This document shows, in pieces, positions 24,877-37,688 of a DNA stretch of 64,000 nt. The stretch is taken from positions 33,838,342 to 33,902,341 of the forward strand of contig NC_063256.1 in assembly GCF_019578655.1 (NCBI RefSeq), given 5' to 3'. Each line of letters opens with the position of its first letter. Position 1 is the first letter of the stretch. The stretch is from Ricinus communis (lineage: Eukaryota > Streptophyta > Magnoliopsida > Malpighiales > Euphorbiaceae). Under the pieces are notes generated by a model, which did no database searches, had not been told where the DNA came from, and was given only the letters and a program-made list of their open reading frames with translations. Both the position numbers and the translations under genes were made by a program.

Positions 24877-25263
24877 AAAGAAGATTGATGTTGATGAAGA
24901 AGCTAAGAAGAAACTGATTAAGAAGGTGTATGTAGCTGAAGATTCTTTTAAATCTTTAAAAGAAGATAATGTTAGTAATGATTCTCTATTGAGGTGTTCG
25001 AAACAGAGGAGAATAATGACAAAAAAATATGCTAATGATTCGACCAAAGTTCGATGTTAAAAAAAGCTTGTAAATAATTGTGGTATTTTTATTTTTGCTT
25101 TTGCCGAGTATTTTATCTCTAAAGTTGATATGTCTATTGCTAGATTTAATATTGATGATAGCCAATATGTTCTTGCTCTTTATAATTATGCAAGCTCTAA
25201 AGAAGTCAATAACATAGTTAATGATTCGGAAGATTTTAAAAGATGTAAAGAGAAAAAGATATA
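24877..25263 (+). pseudogene. Ulp1-like (C48) protease relic, transposon-derived
   Basis: The translation contains NNCGIFIFAFAEYF followed by about 40 residues with an ALYNYA block and a basic end. This matches the last part of plant Ulp1/C48 cysteine proteases, where the catalytic Cys lies in a 'DCGVF..AFAEY' motif and an 'R.RYGALLWDYA' block follows. The Asp before the Cys is Asn here. An in-frame TAA falls about 8 codons before the motif (25057-25059), and upstream frames are broken. The catalytic His and Asp regions were not found. Ulp1 domains of this kind are common cargo of MULE and related plant transposons, so I read it as a transposon remnant rather than a host SUMO protease. Confidence 0.65.
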
Positions 25264-25682
25264 AAAACAAAAGAAAAAGTAGTAAAAAATTAGTATTTTT
25301 TAGTTTTAGATTTTTTTTAGTTTATATGAGTATTTGACAAATTTGTTATCATTGTCTGTGACTTTTATTAGTTTTGTTATAAGAAGTTATATTTTATTTA
25401 GGAATTTGAATTATATTGCATGTATTGTTGTAAATATGTTTATTTTGATTGTTGATAGGACAATATTAGAATATTGAAGAAATACTTTCGATTTTGTTTG
25501 TTCATTTTGCTATATATTTGTTTATATATTAACATTATAATTTTAAGATATCAAAAATATAGTTTTAGTATAGCAGTAGGCTAATAATATAATGCATAAA
25601 ATCAAGGCCATGTAGATGTTTGTTTTGGAATTTTATGTCAAGATGATACTTAAGGTTTCTATTCTCATTTATAAGTTCTTCA

Positions 25683-26272
25683 AGTTGATATGTTGTAATT
25701 AGAAAAATATCAATTCAAGTATAATAGATTTAGCATAAAAAAAAAAGAATTATGAATGTACTAATGATAAGAATTAAAAAATGAATGGAACTGATTAAAT
25801 GAAGAATGAGTCGGTTGAGTCAAAGAGCTTTTTCTATTATTATATCAAGCTAAGTTATGAAATGGAATAAAGAAACAAGAAAAAGAATGAAGTTATCAAT
25901 TTCTTATTAGTTTAGATTATTATATACAATAAATAACGAATTCCACCAGTTTATATATATATATATATATATATTATAAGCTACTTTTAATATACTCTTT
26001 TTTTCTGTTTAGTTTGATATGTTGTAACCAGATAAATATTGATTTAAGTTGAATAGATTTAGTAGGAAAATATATCATAAATATACTAGTGATGAGAATT
26101 AAAAATTAAATGGAAGTGATTAAATGAAAATTGAGTTAGTTGAGTCAAAGAATTTATTATTATTATTATGTCAAGTTGTAAGGACCGAAGAAACAAAAGA
26201 ACAAAAGAAAAAAAGTTCTCAAATTTTTATTAGTCCAATGAATAAGAAATTTCACAAGTTCTTTTTATTTTA

Positions 26273-26303
<31 letters not shown>

Positions 26304-26600
26304 TTATATTTAAACTACTTTTAATATATCAAAAGATATTTATAATTTTTTTTTATTTAACTTAATATTTAAATTTTACAGATAATGGAAATTAAAAAAT
26401 GATCGGAAGTGATTAAATAAAGAATGAGGTTGAGCGAAAAAGTTTTTATTTGTTATTATACCTAGTTAAGTTGTGAAATGGAATAAAATAACAAGGAAAA
26501 ATATTTAGTGTAGATTATTATATAAATTAAATAAACTAGTTCTTTTTTTACTTGAATTGTACATAATGAGATATTTTTAATATACCAGAAAGATACTTTT
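25683..26600. repeat. Three degenerate direct repeats of ~260-330 bp
   Basis: Units start at about 25683, 26011 and 26341. Each carries a GATGATAAGAATTAAAAA-like block and a GATTAAATGAAAATTGAG-like block. These are followed by TTATTATTAT, a GAAACAA-rich stretch, a (TA)n tract (about 25953-25975 and 26275-26291 in the first two) and CTACTTTTAATATA. The third unit is shorter and more diverged. They lie directly downstream of the Ulp1 relic and may be subterminal repeats of the same element. Confidence 0.75.
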
Positions 26601-27240
26601 GATATCTTCTTTCTTTTTTTATTAATAATGTGTCATATATTAGATATCTTAAAATTAATTTTGAATGACATGGACATTGTACTAATAATATACTCAGTAT
26701 TTATTTTTTATATATATTTAAATATGTGAAATTTAAAATAAAATTCAAAAAGGATAAAAAAATCTAAAAAGTATTTATTAGATGATTTAATAGAAAATGT
26801 ATAATATTTGAAAGTAATAATATAAATTGTATATTTTCTAAAGAAATTATAATTCATTTAATTTTTTTTACTATATATTTTTCTGTTATGTCCAAGTTGT
26901 CTATATTTTCTATAGTTGTTTGCCTCGTAGTCTTTCATGACACTTTGATTCTTTCTTTCTTTGGTCAACCAGATTTAATCTTCCCTTCTAGTGGTGGAAC
27001 AAAATTATTTTTCACTTTTTCTAAATGTGCTTTTATTTTCAATTGTATAAATACTTATTTCGTATGCAACTAACATTGTCTCTTTAATATAGTAATATGA
27101 ATAATATTGATATGAATCCATATTAATTTGGAATTGCTGATGGTGATACATGAGGATAATGGTATGTCATTAATTTGGAATCTGTTGCATTTACATATTA
27201 CTTTGCTATATCAATTTAAACTTTTGATCTATTTTTTATC
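26601..27240. other. AT-rich intergenic DNA
   Basis: No gene or recognisable element seen. Confidence 0.4.
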
Positions 27241-27245
27241 ACATC

Positions 27246-30138
27246 TGTAATACCCAGAATTTTTATATATTTAATAATGAGTTTTTATTTAAGTTAATTT
27301 TAGCTTCATTTTTATTTGGTTTAATTTGAAATGATTTAATGGAAATCTTAATATTAGTCAATTGAATGAGTTATTTTTCTATATCCAATTAGTTTGAAAT
27401 TTTAAGAATTAATTAAGTAAATTATTTGAGAAATGATTATATTTTGGTTATTCAAATTTTCCCCAAATGCATATTTATATAAGTAAAATTATATATTGGA
27501 AAATTTTGGAAGAAATTGTAAAGGATGTTTTTATAAAAGAATTTTGGAGAAATTGGTATTTTAATTAGCTAGTGGTATTTAATTTTAAGTTGGAAAATAT
27601 CTAGCAAATTGGTTATTTAATTTAATTATGTGTAGGACTTAATTGGAGAATTATTTTTGGATAAGGCTTAAAAGTATAATTTTATTTTCATGGGGTTTAA
27701 ATGGAAATTTGTGAATTTGGTATTTTTGTAAATAAATATGTCGGTCAGGGGTATTTATGTAATTGTGTATTTCCAATAATTCTAATTTGGCCCAAATTGA
27801 ATAGTTAGGGGCTAAATTGAAAGGCTAAAAGAAAGTTTAGGGGTTAAATTGGAGTTCTGATGGATGAAATTGTAAGTAATTAAAAAAATTGAGGAATCAG
27901 ATTGTAATAAGAAAAAGTTTGGGGGCTCACTGTCAATATAGAAGAAAGGAAAGAAGAGAGTGTCGGGGAGAGAGAAGAAGTCGGGGGAAAGGAGAGGGAG
28001 GCTCGCTGCCGTCCGTGGCAGCCGGTGTTCAGCATCCGCCTTAGCCTGGTGGCCGGTGCGGCCAGAGCGATGGAGATGGTGGCGGTAGTAGGCTGCGAAT
28101 CGCGAGGAGAGGCGTGCATCCGGCGTCGTTGGCTTCCTACCGATCTCGGTGGCGATCGGCTCCCCTTGGAGAGAGCTTCCTTTTGGCGGCAGCGACGTCA
28201 GTTTTGGTGGCCGGAGGAGAGAGTTCCGGTGAAGTGCTGGCAGCCGTGTTTTCCGGCTTTTCCAGGGAGCTCCGGCGGATGATAGACGATCGCAGGACGT
28301 ATCCCGACTCTCCTCAGCTCAAGCTTCGCAATGGCACAGGTTTCGTGGCGATCAGACCTTGTTTGCGAATCGACGGCCGAGATCGTCCGCAAATCTCTCC
28401 GGATGATCGGGTGTTTGATCAGAAAATCGGAAGTGGGGATCGTCATCAACGCGTCGTTATGAGTCCAATGGTGTGTTCGGAGCGTTGATCGGACTCCGGC
28501 GGCAAGAGGCGAGTCGACCAAGCGATCGAGCGTCTCGGTAATTTTCTCTGGCCCGTTAATTTTGGAATTCTTTGATTTAATTTGTGTCTGTTGATTGTGT
28601 TGAGTATTTGATGATATTTGTGAGTCAAAAATAATTGTTTGTTAGTTTGTCTGCCTCGTGTTTTGTATTGTGTGCCGGAGTCAGGAAAATAGTGAAGTTT
28701 GGGGACCCGACTCCCGTTGTTTGAATTGTTGAATATTTGAAGTGTTTTTCTGGCAGGTCCTGGACCCGTTTTTACGGGGGGTAATGTCCGTGTTGTAGGG
28801 GAGATTTTGCCGTGATAGACTTCTCCCGAGTCGAGATTCTTAGACAGTTAGTCCTAGGAATCTAGACCTAGGGTCAATTGTAATTGTTCAACATAATTGA
28901 TAAATTGTTTTCCGTGATTAGATGATCTGTCTGTTCGGCTCGCTCCAACCGAGGCACCGGAGCAGAGCTAGGAGGTCGCCCAAAACCTGTGAGTTAAAGT
29001 CATTTAATCATTGCACTATTGCTAAGTCTGATTTTAATATGCTATTTTAGAATTTGTACTTAATATGATTATTAGTATCGCAAAATAAATAATTTCACTT
29101 GATTATTAATTATTGAAAATAATATAAATATTATTATTAGTAACGTTATAATAATACAGATATTATTATTTTTTCGACACGAATTGCATGTTGCCTTATC
29201 CTAAATTTTTAATCTTTATTTCGATATGTGTTGAATGTTTTCAGTAGACAATGATATTTATTAAATGTGATGATTGCGTTTTGGGAAATGTGGCTTTCGT
29301 AGAACATGCCACCTGGTGGGTTACATCAGGATCGCGTGCGCACCGGTAATGATCATTGACATAAGATTATTATGGATTTGTTTGCCCTGATCGAGCATTG
29401 CTCTCTGGGCTGAGTTCAGTTGATTGCCGGAGTTAAGGTCTCTGATCGAGTAACGCTCTCTGGGCGCTGGCTTACTTGGAATTCAAGTGTTCAGGCTGGA
29501 GGTAAGGACCCTGATCGAGCTTGCTCTCTGGGCACCAGACCTGTTGGATTAAGAGAGCCGAAAGGCTACTAGAATTTGGGGTTAGGGTTCTATTGAGCCA
29601 CTCTTCCCGTAAAAGTAAAAATATATTTTATTTATTTATTTATTATGGTATTGATTATAATATGAGTTGTATTTACGTGCATGGTTTGATATACTGATTC
29701 GAATAATTAATATTTTCTGTGAAGACTGCAATAGTCTCTAGATTACTTGATTTTAACTCACTCTCAAGACTGACAGTCTCAATTTTTTTTTTCAGATGCG
29801 TGACTGTTAGTCTTCCCGCGACTCTTATTCAGTAACCCGATTCCTTCATCATCGGGTGATGTATTTGATTTGGTTTGTAAATTGTAAATCTTAGATTCTC
29901 CGCAGTAGTAATAGTAGATATATCAGTTGTAAATTTTCTGAGTTTCGGGTATTGCCTAATTTTTCTGGCAGACCGAATTAATTGTAAATTTAATGGTTAC
30001 GAAATTGTGGAATCAATCGTATTAATTGAGATGAGATTTGATTGAGTTTGTGAGTATCAGGCTTACTATGGGATTCGGTGGCCTTACGCCTACCTATTCT
30101 CTAGTGCCGGTCACGGGCCCACGGATAGGGTCGTGATA
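27246..30138 (+). mobile_element. Solo LTR of a large LTR retrotransposon (LTR copy 1)
   Basis: The 2893-bp unit begins TGTAATACCC and ends GGTCGTGATA, apparently a decayed ...TGACA terminus. It is flanked by the 5-bp direct repeat ACATC (27241-27245 and 30139-30143), the hallmark of retrotransposon insertion. No internal gag-pol lies next to it, so it is a solo LTR. The 3' part contains three copies of a motif like CTGATCGAG..GCTCTCTGGGC (29388, 29452, 29510). A related LTR in the opposite orientation lies at 37689-40010. Open frames inside (for example 28025-28521) reflect its GC-rich middle and are not genes. Confidence 0.85.
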
Positions 30139-30143
30139 ACATC

Positions 30144-32247
30144 ATTACACTTGATCACTGGATGATTTCACCTGCAAATATTATATAATTTTAATTATTT
30201 TATATTTTAAATTATAATAAATATAATTAAAAGCAAGTGTCTTTTATATAATAATTTTAAAAATTACTATTTAAATACTATAAAGATACCAAATTTGATT
30301 GTATAAATGATCGAAATATATTTTATTTTTGTAACAAGATATTTGAAGTATATTAATGTACTATATATATATATAATTAGAATGCTATAATAGTTTTCTT
30401 TTCAGAATTAGAAAGCATATTTTTGTCATTTTCAAATATAATGATCTCCAATTGATGTTTTTTTGTATTTATCTAGACTCTGATATAATCTGCTGAAATT
30501 TCTTTGGATATATACTATTTGAATTCCAGAGACACTTGTATTGTTACTGAGTTATGAGATGTAGTTTAATTTGAATTTTGAAACTGAATTTTCACTTTTT
30601 CTTTTTTGTTGTTCAGTTTGACAGTTGCCATGAAGTTGTTGGATTAATTTTTTTTTTCTTTCATTTTCTGTTTTCATTTCAGTTTGAGTGTTTCAATGAA
30701 ATTGATTTTATGTTAAAGTTATTGATTGTATTTCTTGTTTTGTAAGAGCACTGGTATTGGAAAGAAAGTGTTATTTTCGGTAGGAATGTGCTGAAAGTTT
30801 AAGAATAATATAAACAAAAAACTTTCAATTGAGATGCTGTATAAATAAAAATCAGTATTTTTGACCGTAAAGACAAGATTTTATAGCACAAACCTCATAT
30901 ATATGTGCTTTTCCATAATCATTTCGGGCCAACGAAGAAAATGGAAATAAAGTCCAATTTGGTCCTTTATTTTATCACTCAAATTTTATTTAGTTTTTTT
31001 TTTAATTTATAGATATTTGTTGTATATTTAGTTTAAATTAATTTTATTTTTATAAAAATAAGAATGAGTTACACAATCTTTAAAAAAAGCAGATACAATG
31101 AAAGATAAAAATATTAATTTTTATATTAAATTAAATTATTAAATTAAAAGGAATACATATATATATATATAAACGAGGCAGATAAATAAATATTATTTTT
31201 TTAATATTCTTACTCTTCTCTAATAATAGAGAAGATAAAACGATTATGGTAGTAGTGATACCGAGAGCGGTGAAAACCAGAACAATTTTAATAGAAATAA
31301 TGATAGTAATAGTTATTTATTATTGTTTAATTATATTAATTGTGCTAAAATTATAAAATTATTCTTAAATTATTTTTATTTTAAGAGAAATGACTCTTAA
31401 TTTTTATTGTTTAAAATAAAATTTGAATTAAATATGCAAAAATCTAAATTAAAAAGTTCATACTGGCCATTGATTCCTGACGGGGAGATTAAGGAGAGCA
31501 AAAAGAGAGGCCTGAAAAGCGACACGATTAGAAGAGAAAAGCATAAGAACAAGTGGACAAACAGTGAATTTAGAGTGAGTTTCAATAGAAGGAAAAGGAA
31601 AGAAAGATGTTTGGACAAGCTTTCTTATATCTCTAGCAGCTTCGATTTGGATATTTAGATCCCATTTGCCACTTATTTGATACCATGTTAATGCATATGA
31701 TGGCAATTCTTTCTAGATTTGGCCATATAAATGCAAATGTATCTAAATTTTAATTATTTAATTAGTTTAATTTTTAATTTTTAATAATATTTTAATATTT
31801 TTAACATATATTTTCATTTAATATGTCTGTGTATTATAAAAAAGTGTTTAAATATAATTAAAAAATAAAATTTAGATATATGTTAAATTAAATTAAGAGT
31901 TAAAAGTATTTAAATATTAAAATAAAATAAAATAAAATTTAGGTGCGTATTAAATTAAATTAAAAATTAAAATTTTTAAACTGATTAATCGATATAAATT
32001 AAATGACATAAATATATATTTTGCAATATAAAAATATTTGTGTTTGAAAGTTTATTTGTCCAAAATATTAGTTGAGGGGGCAAATCTGATCTTCATCACA
32101 AACATTAAGGACAAAAGGAGCCGTTTCCCAATAAAGTTTTCAGGTGGAATGGCGCGTGCGAAGCCCGAAGGAGAAAAGAAGAAGCTTTAGTAGTACTTGG
32201 CACCGTGAAGACAGGAACACCAGCACTGTTCTTGCTTTACCCTCCAG
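30144..32247. other. Intergenic DNA between the solo LTR and the two-last-exon gene
   Basis: AT-rich, with a (TA)n at 31157-31170. About 31740-32040 resembles part of the MITE-like repeat at 52793-53102 (shared ACATAAATATA and TTAAATTAA-type blocks ending near AAATGACATAAATATA). The small open frame at 31434-31658 has no recognisable similarity. About 32120-32247 is the likely promoter and leader of the next gene; no TATA box was assigned. Confidence 0.4.
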
Positions 32248-33618
32248 ATGGGAATTAGGGATTACATTTCTTCAACGGCAAATGCAGTGAATGAAAATGC
32301 CATTAAACCTGTTAAAACCTTCTGCTCCACCTCTTATTCTCACGGCCATGCAGCTGTTACCATGATAGGCAAGACCTCTTATTCTTACGGTTCCGCTGCT
32401 GCTTCCAAGATCGCCAGCGCCATCAGAGTCAACGCTGTTGAAAAGGTGAGCCAACAATTACAGGACGAAGATGCCCAATCCAAAATGCGCCAATTTGCCT
32501 CCAACATTGCCACCAACGCTGCCGGATTCGTGTTCCGCGAGGCTCTTAAAACTTTACCTGGTATTTTCTTTTGAAAATTTTATTAACTTAAAAATAAGTC
32601 GCATTTCAATTGTGTACAATTTTTCTTGGTGTTTGGTGGCATAGATAAAAAAATTGGTGAAAAAAAATTGCGTGTGTGATCTAGATGTATGGCGGTTTTG
32701 TTAGGTGGATGGCTATTGCTTGAGCTTGTGTCACAATCTATGCCTGAAAACAAGAAATCGCAGAATCATAAAAAGAAAGTAGTGAATGCATTAAGATCTG
32801 AATCAGAGAATAATGAAGATAAAATGCATGAGCTGGATACAGAAGAAAACTTAGAATCTAACAAGCATGCAGCCTGTAAAACCCAAGCTCCATCAATCAG
32901 GAAACAAATTCTGCATTCCAAGATGTGAATGAACAACAAGTGGATCTAATCCGGGTCCGAGGCATGATAATTAATTATAATGTTCTGAATGATAAGTTGG
33001 GTGTCTGATGGATAAACAATAGTGTGCGGAGATATGAAATATGATCATCATTATGATTGTAATTTGTACTTGAATTCGTTTGAAAGCTATCCTTGTGTTA
33101 TAGTACTCTTGTCTTCCATATTATATGTGTTATTGATATGGAATTTTCCTCAAGTTTAGTGATGGATAATAGATTTATGTGCCGATCTTGGTCCTTTATC
33201 AGGTGGAGGACCAATTGTTGAGATTGTGTCACGCTCCTTGCCTGATAAAAAGAATTTGCAGAATCATAAAAAGGAAGAAGCAGAGGCATTAAAATCTAAA
33301 TTGGTCGATCATGAAGAAAAGATAAAGGAATTGCAAGCTGTGATACACAAAATGAGAAAAGAACAAAGCAATTCTAAACAAGTGCTTAATCAGGCAGAGG
33401 TGCATGAGCTGGATGATGTGGAATTAGAATTTAGAAAACTCGAAGCCTATAAAAACCAAGCAGCAGCCGTCAGATTTCTTAGGACAATTCATCTGCATTC
33501 AGATGAGAATAAACAACCAGTGGATCAGTTGCGAACAATGTTAATGAAGGGGCTCATTAGTAATCATATCCTGCATGATATTAACAGCACCAAAAAATGC
33601 CACGAGTCGGATGCATGA
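32248..33618 (+). CDS. Plant protein of unknown function with coiled-coil C terminus (main isoform)
   Basis: Exon 1 is 32248-32560 and the distal last exon is 33203-33618, joined in phase 1, giving 242 aa. The N-terminal about 105 residues begin MGIRDYISS and are rich in Ala, Ser, Tyr and Gly, with short YSHG/YSYG repeats and no charged clusters. The C-terminal part is a charged helix (about 120-165) with heptad-like Lys/Glu/Leu spacing, KLVDHEEKIKELQAVIHKM, likely a coiled coil. I do not recognise a named family, though the MGIRD start and an 'E..LPGGGP' junction feel like a small uncharacterised plant family. A homologous exon (32705-32928) lies between the two exons and would also splice in frame. 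Confidence 0.7.
32705..32928 (+). CDS. Proximal alternative last exon, tandem duplicate of 33203-33618
   Basis: It starts after a TTAG acceptor in the same phase 1 as the distal exon and stays in frame to TGA, giving a possible 178-aa isoform. It is clearly paralogous: GGWLLLELVSQSMPENKK here against GGGPIVEIVSRSLPDKKN in the distal exon, both followed by QNHKK. Compared with the distal copy it lacks about 30 codons in the middle. One extra base near 32918-32922 shifts the frame, so it stops early; the DNA homology (GTGGAT and later CTGAATGATA) continues past the stop. It may be a decaying copy or a true alternative terminal exon. Confidence 0.6.
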
Positions 33619-34476
33619 CCTAGAGACAATAGTTTATCTGTGATAATCATAGTTAATCATAATAGTGCTCATGCATGAATTTCTATGGAAGCTATTCTAT
33701 GTTATTGGAAGGCTGTCTCTGCTCAGTATTAGTATGATGTTTCTGTAATGATATCTGCGTGTGTATTGGATTGTCTCTGTAGAGAAATTATGTGGAAGCA
33801 GTGCTTTCTCTTGTTAAGTAGTTCTACTAGTTTTTTTTTGCCTTGATTGCCAGAGGTTAAGGTACTGTTGGGATTTCATGTTACAACTACCGCATTAACA
33901 TTGTTGTCATTTACTTATAATCATGCGGGAGGGAGAAGCAGGGAGTTTTCTGCGGTGCGCGAAAGTGTGATGGAGTTATTATTGCAGAGCTCATAATGAA
34001 GATTCATGAGTTTTTGGTTTGAACTTGTTTTTATAACATGATGGAGTTGATGCGTTTGCCGGGTTTTGCATAGTTACTAGTTAGATATCAAAGCATGCCT
34101 TCCATTCTGATTTCTGAAGTTATTTGGAGAAAACATGCATTCCATCTGTATATTCTCTACAAACATAACTTACTCTTTTGGCAACATTTGGTTCGACGCT
34201 AAAGAACTCTTGGCAATATCTTCGCCAAGGTCATAGTCTAATAGACCACAAGACACGAACTCCAACTGGTAGCTTTGAGTTCCAAAAGTGTATGGTAGAT
34301 CATAGATGTACTTAGGATAAGTCTATTCATCACTGCAAGCGAGTGAATGATGCAATCACTTAAGAGACTAAATTTACTATTATATCCTTTATTTTGTTTG
34401 TGTATGCATAAAGTTTTATTATTGAGATTTTGCAACCCATTGCATTTCGTCTATTGTCATTTATACTAATATATTG
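33619..34476. other. 3' flank of the two-last-exon gene, no gene seen
   Basis: Probable 3' UTR, then intergenic DNA. Nothing recognised. Confidence 0.4.
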
Positions 34477-34778
34477 CAAAATCTATTATTAAGCCCCTGA
34501 ACTTTTGTGTTTTATTTTATTGAGCCCTTAAAATTTAATTTGTTTTATTGAGCCCTTGCACTTTTACTTTTATTTTTGGTTTTATTAAGGACTTCATATA
34601 TATATTTCATGGAATTTTTGTTTATTCTATTGACCCTTTTTACTTTTGCTTTAATTAAGAATCATTAGATCCTCAATACAGCTAGAAATAAAAGTAAAAT
34701 GGCCCAATGAAATAAAAACAAATTAAAGGATTCAATAAAACAAAATTGAAAAATTCAAGGGCTTAGAAATGTATTTTG
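34477..34778. mobile_element. Small inverted-repeat MITE
   Basis: The left arm CAAAATCTATTATTAAGCCC...TGAACTTTTG is mirrored by the right arm (reverse complement CAAAATACATTTCTAAGCCC...TGAATTTTT). Similarity covers about 110-120 bp of each side of this 302-bp element. The repeated phrase TTTATTGAGCCC occurs inside. No clean target duplication was found. Confidence 0.65.
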
Positions 34779-36568
34779 TCTTATACTATTAAATATTAAA
34801 CTATTAAATTTTGAACCAACAAACAAAATTAGATCCAAATATAGATTATAAGTTTTATAAAAATGAGCGAAAATATATTTAGGATCCACATAAATTTCAT
34901 TCATTTAATATGTTACAATTAGTCTAATATTATTTTCTTGTAATACTTTTTCACTTAGATATATTTTCACTTTTTTCTTAATTTTTCATGTAACGTTTTC
35001 AATCCCAATTTTCTTTTTCATTTATTACCAAACCTAGCTTTAACTGAGTATAACTCTATTGATTACGGCTCAGACACTTTGAAGAGTTTAAATAAATATA
35101 AATTATAAATTAAATTTATTTATCAATAAACTAAAATTAAATATTTTTATAATTAATTAAAAACATATTCGATAAACTTTATAATTTAATTATGGGTAAC
35201 TAAGTTTGAATAGGTACTTTCGTATTTATTATGATAAAAATACAAATATTATCTAGGAAAATATTCAATAAAACCACCATGTGTAACGCTTCACACTTTA
35301 GAAAATGAGAGATATTTTTGTGTTATTATTAAGTAATTTGTTCCAAAAATTAGTTTAGGGGCTTATCTTTCCTTTGGACCAAACATTAGGGGCCAATTTG
35401 CACATTTGCCCAAAAATATATTGTCTCATTGCTAATACTTTTTCAGAATACACCATATCTTTCTTAATTTTTCCTATAAGTATTAATATAAAATTGTTTA
35501 TTGATAAAATTAGTATTCCTTTTTAAGTATTTTAACATCCTACTAAGCATCTTGTAGTCATTATAATTATGAGAACATATATATTATTTTATTTTCAATC
35601 AAATATTAAATAAAATTTTAAAATATGTATGAATTCCATAACGCATTATTATATGCCACATCATTTATATAGGATTATGTTTAAGTGATGGTTAATATTA
35701 AATATTTGTAAAAATATATAAAATAAATTATTTCATAAGTTGATTTGGTACAAAAAGTGTTACAAGAATGAAACACAATAAGTCTTCTTGATACCAAAAG
35801 ATATCTATATTCCTAAAATGTAAAGCAATTTTAAAATATTTCACTCTCTTATTACCATTTAAATTCAGTAAAAAAATAATTTTGACATAATTTCGCTTTA
35901 AATATTTGAAATATTTCATTAAGTCAAATTAATTCTAAAAATATAGTTTGATCCAACTCAAATAAATTTTTGAGTTTTGAAGTTTTGAAGTTTTGAACCT
36001 TTAATAAACAACAACATTTTTAAAACTAAATTAATTTAATTATCCTTTGAAGACATTATAACCACTAGCATAATATAAAATATTAACATTGTAAAAGAAA
36101 TTAAAAATAAATATTTTTAAATTTCATATTAACGCATTTTATACAAAATAAGTTCAAAATTTTATACTATAACTTTTTTTTTTTATTTAATTCTTAAGTT
36201 GATATTATTTCCTGATATATGTTGCCCTAAAATTCAATATCATTCAAAAAATCTAGTAGACACATAAAAATGGAAATTTTTAAGATTTATAATTCATTGT
36301 CGTAGAGAAAATGAAATATGTCAGTAATTCTAAATTGCCATTGTGTATTCATACTTATAATTTTATACCATTGGCATTCTCAATAATCTCATACTTGATA
36401 AATAAAATGTATTAGTTTTCATAACTTATTTCTTGAGAGAAATTAGTTTCCATAACTTTTAAGTCATCCAACGTAAAATAAATTAAAAATTTTAAAAATA
36501 TAGTTTTAATTAGGATTAAAAACCAATAGGTCCAGTACGGTTATCACTAAAGAACTAGTATCATACTT
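34779..36568. other. AT-rich intergenic DNA
   Basis: No gene found. About 35340-35410 contains phrases such as TTAGGGGCCAATTTGCACA that resemble MITE termini, but no paired end was located. Confidence 0.4.
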
Positions 36569-37688
36569 GTAACGGCCTTACGTGAACTGGGCCTAGTTAT
36601 TCAATATGCTAATTTTCAATATATATTTTTTCTAGACTGTGGAGTCTAACAACTCGAAGCTCTAACTGCTACTGCTACTGCTGCAATCCTGAGCCGACTT
36701 GTAAACATCCTGCATAACACTGGTAGAAAAAGATAGGAGTGAGTAAAATTCAGTCAGAGAATAAACAAAAAACAAAGGAGAACGGACAAGAATTTAAATA
36801 AATTTATATAAAACTATACTATGTTGAACACTTTTCTGCTTAAGAAAATATTCCTATTATTCTGAATATTAATATTTGATAAAAAATATTTTAGCTAGAC
36901 AAATGAAATTTAATAAAACTATTTAAATAAGGAATCAGTTTAATATGTATATGAATTTGCTATTGCTTTTACTAATTTAAATTCAACTATCTGCATAATT
37001 GGATCCAATTCGAAAATATAGATACTAATTTAAATTTTGATATTATACTAAGATAAAATAAAAATAATTAAAATAAATAATTCAGTAGAAACTAATATAC
37101 ACTCATAAATGTATCATACTGATCCCTGGAAAGTTTAGATGTTCAGACGTCTCACTTATGCAGATCTCAAAGTGCAAAAAATAGTCATACGCGCGTAGAC
37201 AATAAATTCCCAAAAGGCACCACCTAGCATACACCCTAACAATGATATGTGTACTAAGCGTTGTCCCAAAGACAGTATAATCTGTTTACACCGGATGTCT
37301 AAAGTGTGATCCCATAGGTCTCATAAATGAGTATATACTTATTTATCCAGCCAAGTAAAATCATAATTGCAAATAAAGTAAAATAAAAAATATCATTCTC
37401 TGTTCCCAATTTTTATAGAAAATAACAAGTTTCTAAATTGTATCTAAAACACATGCTTCAGTAGTAATATTCCAACAAATCATAAGAAAATAAATGTAAT
37501 AATATATTACTGAAAAATATAATGTTATAGGTTTATCCACTCACCTGGTTTGTAGGACTCAACCAACTGTACCTCTACTTAATTTTTCTGCTAATTTCAC
37601 CCGGACTGCCATTCGAACGCATAACCCTAAAATTCACACATAAACATACTTTAGAATTTATCTTAAATCTATTTTTAATAATCTTAAC
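36569..37688 (-). mobile_element. Probable further LTR fragment, minus strand
   Basis: The plus strand begins TGTAACGGCC at about 36555-36570, the mirror of an LTR end in GGCCGTTACA. The following 1.1 kb has moderate GC and the character of LTR sequence, including CACTCACCTGGTTTGTAGGAC near 37540. It is interrupted at 37689 by LTR copy 2, suggesting nested insertion. Family and far boundary are uncertain. Confidence 0.4.

Noticed and set aside
24986..25270. 94-codon minus-strand frame
   Set aside because: Shadow of the plus-strand Ulp1 relic.
28025..28521. Overlapping open frames on both strands
   Set aside because: They lie in the GC-rich middle of the solo LTR; similar frames occur in the reverse LTR copy, so they are LTR sequence rather than genes.
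31434..31658. Basic 74-residue frame starting at ATG
   Set aside because: Lysine/arginine-rich composition follows from A-rich DNA; no similarity or splice context found.
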